Of a stretch of DNA of 64,000 nucleotides, positions 59,201-64,000 are shown piece by piece. This DNA comes from Puffinus mauretanicus (Eukaryota; Chordata; Aves; Procellariiformes; Procellariidae), in contig JAJKFH010000470.1 of assembly GCA_023333565.1 (NCBI GenBank), forward strand, positions 1-64,000. Reading direction: 5' to 3'. The position numbers were made by a program, and so were the translations under genes. Position 1 is the stretch's first letter. Every line of letters begins with the position of its first letter. The notes beneath the pieces are model-generated. The model was not told where the DNA came from. It saw only the letters and a program-made list of their open reading frames with translations, and did no database searches.

Positions 59201-62200
59201 AGTTGGGTCACCTAGAGCAGGTTGTCCAGGACCATGTCCAGGTGGCTTTGAAGTTTGCTTTTTTTCTTTTTAATAGAGTTGCACCAGTGACCTGTAGGAT
59301 CAACCCACAGTTGGCATAATTGCTATACCTCCTTTATTTACTTAAAATTACATTCTTGGCTGCAATTTTGTATTCTTAGTTTAAGACTCAACGACATTTT
59401 TGGGCAAGAGGTTAAAGAAAAGAAGAATTTAATGTGGGCTTAGATATTGTAATTACTGGGGTGTTAATGGTGACTTTTAAAGTGTCTCCGTGCATGTAAG
59501 TAGTGTAAATTTATAAACCAACACTTTTGGCATAATCAAAGGAATTAAATTAGCAGAATCCTGCAAACTGTTCTAACAGTGAACAACTGTTGATAAAGAA
59601 ACTACCATCTATCTTTTAAAATAACGATCCATGGTTAAGAAAAGTACTCATGAGGATGAAATCATCAAACATTGAATTAATTTTTAAGAAGTTGATAATC
59701 CTCACACTTGAATCTACCTAGAAGTCTCAAGGACGAAGGGGAAAAAAAAGTTAAGCTCCTTAAACATAATGGTATGACATATTGCTCACATCAATATATT
59801 TCACATGAATTTTACCTCTTCAAAAAGAATGAGAGATGTTGCACTTTTTCTGTTGTGTTCTCCTCCTTCTACTTCTTTGTTTATTGACTTAATATGAGCA
59901 TCTTTCTTTTCTTCATGTGAATTCTGAGTATTTCCTGTACATGGGCAAAGAATTGAGCAGGAAGTAAAGGAGGACGGAAACCATTTAACGTGCAATCTAG
60001 ACACTCGTTTCAAAAACATCCCGTGTGTAAACTGCTTAAGAAAATCTACACTGACACAAAAACTTAGAAATCTGACCTACATCCTTTTCTGATGTCTCTT
60101 GTTTAAAAAAAATTGCAAGAAATTTCTTGGGAATTCAACAGTGTTTGGTGAAGGGCTGACTATTTATAGAATTAATTCTGCACCTAACCCGTTTGTGACC
60201 TGTGATGTCTCAGGGGCATGGAGTAGATAAGTCCTTCAGGACAGTGCAATATGACTGTCTGAAAAGACAAGGACTAGACCCGATTGCCCCAATTCAATCC
60301 AGCACACTTTGCTCACGCATTCCTCCGTACTGTCTGTGCAAAAACACTGGGTGTCCAAATACATTATTTCCTCTCTAAAAACTTGTCTTTAAGACTTCCC
60401 GATCCCATGAAACATTTAGAAATATACCTTCCAATATTAAGAGACTCAAAGATTTCAGTGTTCCTTTCTATGTATTAAAATCCACAGTCTGTAATAAAAG
60501 ATTTACTGGCTTTACAGGACCTCTTAATTCTGTGGCAGTAATTTTGAGATATAGAGATAGATATATATATATAGAGAGAGATACACACCACCTTGCACAA
60601 TGATCATTCCACACCAACCTGAAACAGGCACTGAGGTAATATAAAGGTGTGTTTTTCTAGAGACAGATTTTCATTTATCTTCTCTTACCTAAAGACTCTG
60701 GGGAAAAACAAACAAACAACCAACCCCAAGCCAAAAAAACCAAACAACTACGGAAAGCCTACTGAACTTCAGATAGTCTGTACCCTAGATAACTCTCCTG
60801 TAATACACAGTAATGACTACTTCCTGTGTAGTTAAGCGTACCTGTGATGCATTAAGTAACTCTTGCCGGCAGTTGGAGTGTAATAAGTGTGCTCTACTCT
60901 TTTCTCCACACAGCTCCACATATACAGTAGTATAGTGTAGGATTTCCATCTCCAAAGGTAACTAATTATTAAATAGTGATACCTACCTTTATTTTTTTCT
61001 TGAGATGTTGCTGCTCCATCATTACCTTTACGTTTGGAAGAAATTTTGAAATAGTTTGCAAGTGTTTTAGGGGGCAAGCTTCGTTTTAATCCTGCTCCTT
61101 TTGGTGACAGTGGAGGTTTTCTTGGTGAAATAACTTTCTTTGGAGAATACATTTTTTCTGCAAGATATGTTTTATAATAAACTTAAGCTGGAAATGTAAT
61201 CTCAAATTGATTTTCTTAGGCAAATTTAGAGCAAATCCCAGTTTTGTATCTAGTACGGACAGGTTTACTGTGCTGATTTCTGCTTATTTTACTTTCCTCC
61301 TGTTATAGGGAATGCTTTCTGTGCAACTTTCTATTCAAGTGCCATAGCATTTACTCCACTACTACAGAAATAACTTAAGATAATCAAGAGCTGATCATTT
61401 TGATAAAGTCATCATTTAATTTGGTATGTAGTTGTGTTAACCAACAGAGCATTTCTTATTATTATGGCCAGATAAGCTGAAATTTGCTGTCTTTTTTTAA
61501 ACAACTGATGTCTAAAAATTATTTTGGGAACTCAGTTCCTAAAAACCCCACAACAACTTCCCTAACAAAAAAACCCCCCCAAAATCCCAACCAAACAAAA
61601 AAACCCAGATATAACCATGAAGCTTACTTGGTGACTTGGCACTGCTGCAACTGTTAAAAAAGCAAGGCTTATGTGCATTAATGCCTTTTTTGTCCACTTG
61701 ATGAGACTGAGTAGCTTCTTTTAGCTGAGACAGTATCTGTCTACCGCTACGCTGGCAAGAGGCATTGACTTCAAATATCTGCAACAGTATTTAATTTACA
61801 TTAAAAAAATTTTAGACACCTTGTATTATGAATGCTTTCATATCACTAGTTACAAATAAGAAAAATGGCACTGAGGAAAGGACTCTACAAACCTTAAAAC
61901 CAAGCTCCTGAGCACAAGCATATACTGCAGCAGTTTTCCCCACTCCTGGTGGGCCAGTTATGAGAACTGTATTGCAAAGGCTAGTCTCTTCCTCAATATC
62001 AGATTTATTATCTTTAAAGTCAAGGCTGTCCAAAGACTCTGTAGAATTATTTAAAAAAAAAGAAAGGATTCATGTCATTTTTATGCCAACTTTAACAAAA
62101 AGAAGCTATATATATTATTTTTAATTCTATCAGCACCTTCATGCTCTTTGTCCTCCTTTTCCCCTTTCTGATTTCTTTTTTCTTCCCACTCAGCTCTTTT

Positions 62201-64000
62201 TTTCCATTCTTTTAACCAACTATAAAAGGAAGGAACAAAACAAAAAATAAAAACTACTGCTGAATAAAGTGAACCAAATTCAGATTGAACAGAACATAAA
62301 ACTAGGGGACATCAGCCACTTGTTAAACCCCTCAGAAACTTGTAAGTCCTTTCAGATTTAAAAAAAAAAAACCAAACAAACGAACAAAAAGCCCCCAAAA
62401 AACAAACCCACACAAGTGGTTAGGGTTTGTTTGATTCTTTTGTAAAAAAGGATTCCTTCTTCATTCTCCGTTCTGTTGGTTGACTGGTATAAAAACAAGT
62501 CACTTGGTGAGCTACTGAAACTGAGGAAAACGCTTTATCATTCATAGTTTAGTGGTGTTTGTCAAACGGATCTTTAAATTCTACGTAAAAGCCACAACAA
62601 TAACTTAAACCCATACAGAAAATTTAACAGAAAGCACAATATATTAGATGGACTTTAGCGCTAAATTACTGTCAAAAGCAGAGGCAGTGCATCAAGATCA
62701 GGATCAGGCATGCTTGTAGGGAAGTATAGACAAGTACTGGTAAGTTGCTCTCTCTCATTCATAGTGTGTAAGCTTAAATAACCTGAAAAAATTAATTTTT
62801 ACTAAAATTGTAAGGGCATTAGTTACTCAAGTATTTCATTCTATCCCACAGCCTACTGTATCATTTCATGTGTTGGTTTTTTTTGTACCATACCATGCAA
62901 GCTACCGAGGTATTACTGTAAAAGAAACTATGACCAAAAGATCATTCACACCAACTGACAACTTATTTCTGCAACTTTTTGTAAGTAAACCAAAACAAAG
63001 GCCACAAACATACACCCTGTGAGAGTTATTCAAGCATAGTATAAAATAATGACTTTGCTTCTTTGAGCATAATCAAGTAATATGATGTTCTGAGTTGTTT
63101 TAAGAATGGATCCATGATCCCACTTCTGACCTGTGTAGCCTTTCAATTTCCTTCTTGTTCCCTACAAGTTCACTGGAATCTTGAGGCTGATATTTTTCTG
63201 TCCAGAGCATGTCTTCCTTTTCAACACCTACAGAAAAAATATTATCCATTTTTAAATAGTTCTTCATGCAAAAGAGTTGATCAAGTCTAATAGAATATTA
63301 AGACTAGATACAATTTTTGCATCACAGTAGAAAGCTGACATACATCATATAGACATTCCCTCAACGCAAAAAGAATTAAAATCAGACAGGAAATGCAGTC
63401 ACCTGAAAGTGCATTTGGCTCTGATAAATATTCAGTGTCTTCTATCATAATATCTGGTTTCTGAGTTTTGTTTTTTCCCAAATGTGTGGCTTGTCTTGTC
63501 TCTGCTTGTTTTTCTCCAGTCACGGGAGAAATAAGGTTCCTGGAAACTCTGGATTTTATTTCAGTCTCTGTACCTTCAATTTGTTTTCTTCTTTTTGATT
63601 TGTGATCTTCCATTTCTTTTCTTTTCCTCTTGGTTTCCTTCCAATTTTCAGAATGTTTCTGATTTATCTCAGAATTTGCAGTGCCATCTCTGCTTTCTAA
63701 GAAAAAAAAAAATTACATCCTTTTAAAATTTCAAGCTACATCCATTACAACCGTACATTTGTTTAAGCCATAGTTGAAGAATTTGATCAAAATGACCTAA
63801 AACATGAGGACCAATTTATTTCCAACAACAGTATTCCTTCACAGACATATTTCTGGAAATTCCAAGTTGCCTTTTTATGCCAGACAGAGTGAGAGTGTGA
63901 GTTTGTTTTTCCCTATATAGATTACTAACCTTGTATACTGTTTTCAAAAACCAACCGTTCCGTTTGCTTTTTCAGAAACTTGTAGAAGTATTTTCTCACA
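53195..64000 (-). CDS. ATAD5: ATAD5 (Elg1), C-terminal 15 exons, 5' end outside the window
   Basis: ATAD5 is the large subunit of an RFC-like complex that unloads PCNA from DNA after replication and recruits USP1-UAF1 to deubiquitinate PCNA. About 908 residues are in the window; the human protein has about 1844. Order of features: a Lys-rich N-terminal part, the pre-AAA segment MLWTEKYQPQDSSELVGN, Walker A GPPGVGKT (exon 61893-62038), a charged insertion with SLPPKTLANYFK, Walker B IIFDEDAG (58835-58928), the RFC lid region, a long charged acidic exon, and the conserved C-terminus FLHYLEGIHLEIP. All junctions are GT-AG with consistent phase. A solo LTR and a CR1 fragment lie in introns. The gene is tail-to-tail with the TEFM relic, as in human. 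Confidence 0.96.
53460..53624 (-). CDS. ATAD5: ATAD5 penultimate exon
   Basis: Fifty-four codons, IHKKAQKRLAVIRTVFSRSP through NKQASILEYLPTLRSICRSE to KTKR, split Arg codon before GTAAGT. Confidence 0.95.
54782..55605 (-). CDS. ATAD5: ATAD5 long exon
   Basis: Two hundred seventy-four codons, starting HKITTMEKWNKLMQLLTEFQ. Contains KRLDILDDSDLFDPGLNY and SALVFQCLNSLTEFVEHMS, which match the human text. Ends SFNQSADS with a split Ser codon. Confidence 0.95.
55900..56087 (-). CDS. ATAD5: ATAD5 exon
   Basis: GGDETNKADHVIHSEKTTDS through FPKCDTGCVETLLGLKNIL to FTFLK. Phase 0 at its end. Confidence 0.93.
56601..57157. mobile_element. Solo ERV LTR with 5-bp target duplication
   Basis: A 557-bp element starting tgtcctggttttggctgat and ending gttaaaccacgaca. 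It has TG...CA ends and is bounded by the direct repeat gctac on both sides (56596-56600 and 57158-57162). It contains a TATA-like tatataag at about 56833 and an internal (ATT/ACT)n tract. No gag, pol or env flanks it, so it is a solo LTR left by recombination. The 5-bp duplication is what ERVL-type elements make. It lies in an ATAD5 intron. Confidence 0.9.
57420..57600 (-). CDS. ATAD5: ATAD5 exon, RFC lid
   Basis: Sixty codons, INAASYLQVLCLAENLRTDV through NNCDIRRSVLYLQFWVRSGG to LAHH plus one base. The CDIRRSVLYLQFW block is the conserved RFC-type sensor-2 region. Confidence 0.95.
58537..58601 (-). CDS. ATAD5: ATAD5 exon
   Basis: DPTFSLMFDGCFEEINFRTP then SL. Phase 0 at its end. Confidence 0.95.
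58835..58928 (-). CDS. ATAD5: ATAD5 exon, Walker B
   Basis: VDIIFDEDAGFLSAIKTFMA to RPVILTTN. The acidic DE of Walker B is intact, and the sensor-1 Asn follows TT. Confidence 0.96.
59140..59290 (-). mobile_element. CR1 LINE fragment
   Basis: Text such as ggctgaggttggagggacct and cctgctcaagttgggtcacc is the reverse-orientation CR1 block, moderately diverged. It lies in an ATAD5 intron. The ends are approximate. Confidence 0.85.
59816..59934 (-). CDS. ATAD5: ATAD5 exon
   Basis: Thirty-nine codons ending SATSLILFEE, directly before the Walker B strand. Shorter than the human insertion here. Confidence 0.92.
60549..60592. repeat. (AT)n/(AG)n microsatellite
   Basis: gatatatatatatagagagag with flanking degenerate units, in an ATAD5 intron. 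Confidence 0.9.
60987..61157 (-). CDS. ATAD5: ATAD5 exon, insertion in the AAA domain
   Basis: Basic and Pro-rich: KMYSPKKVISPRKPPLSPKG, then SLPPKTLANYFKISSKRK, matching human PPKTLANYFKVS. Confidence 0.94.
61628..61778 (-). CDS. ATAD5: ATAD5 exon
   Basis: Fifty codons, IFEVNASCQRSGRQILSQLK to SSAKSP plus one base. IFEVNAS and RSGRQIL are conserved AAA-domain text of the Elg1 family. Confidence 0.94.
61893..62038 (-). CDS. ATAD5: ATAD5 exon, Walker A
   Basis: Contains NTVLITGPPGVGKTAAVYAC, an intact P-loop, and ends QELGFK in phase 0. Confidence 0.96.
62137..62219 (-). CDS. ATAD5: ATAD5 exon
   Basis: Twenty-seven codons, WLKEWKKRAEWEEKRNQKG to DKEHE, a charged helix. Confidence 0.92.
63131..63227 (-). 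CDS. ATAD5: ATAD5 exon, pre-AAA segment
   Basis: GVEKEDMLWTEKYQPQDSSE to EIERLH plus two bases. The WTEKYQP box is typical of RFC-type clamp loaders. Confidence 0.94.
63403..63696 (-). CDS. ATAD5: ATAD5 exon
   Basis: Ninety-seven codons, very rich in Lys, Glu and Thr, probably disordered. Starts ESRDGTANSEINQKHS and ends SEPNALS plus one base. Confidence 0.9.
63930..64000 (-). CDS. ATAD5: ATAD5 exon, cut by the window edge
   Basis: Reads VRKYFYKFLKKQTERLVFE then NSIQ and one base before GTTAGT. Its 5' end lies beyond 64000. Confidence 0.85.

Overview
The window looks like a piece of a bird genome, probably not from a galliform. The evidence is long AT-rich introns, CR1 LINE fragments ending in the (ATTCTATG)n-type tail, a solo ERV LTR of a kind I remember as abundant in neoavian birds, GC-rich CpG-island promoters, and vertebrate multi-exon genes. 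I solved the genes by hand from splice sites. All exon lengths and codon phases close without a gap in the four intact genes, which are all on the minus strand.

Layout from left to right. 1-3300 is intergenic, with a CpG island near 740-1190 and an eroded CR1. About 3300-30900 is RHOT1 (Miro1): 19 coding exons, 618 residues, complete. 31100-32600 is a gap holding an unexplained 346-codon open frame and possible RNF135 3'UTR. 32783-39465 is RNF135 (RIPLET): 6 exons, 474 residues, complete, with a GC-rich minisatellite just inside intron 1. About 41070-49073 is ADAP2 (centaurin-alpha2): 10 exons, 367 residues, complete. 49647-51405, plus strand, holds the broken remains of TEFM, the mitochondrial transcription elongation factor. 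About 52345-64000+ is the C-terminal part of ATAD5: 15 exons and about 908 residues, running off the right edge.

The order ATAD5, TEFM, ADAP2, RNF135 and the relative orientations match human 17q11.2. The step from RNF135 straight to RHOT1 does not: in human NF1 to SUZ12 lie between them. The genes do not form one pathway. RHOT1 acts in mitochondrial transport, RNF135 in RIG-I antiviral signalling, ADAP2 in ARF6 and phosphoinositide signalling, and ATAD5 in PCNA unloading.

Points most worth a second look: (1) TEFM at its orthologous position is a decayed, intron-containing pseudogene; (2) an in-phase 144-nt candidate cassette exon in the last RHOT1 intron sits at the same junction used by the mammalian Miro1 splice variants; (3) RIPLET is intact, with a 13-unit minisatellite starting about 9 nt after its first splice donor and open in several frames.
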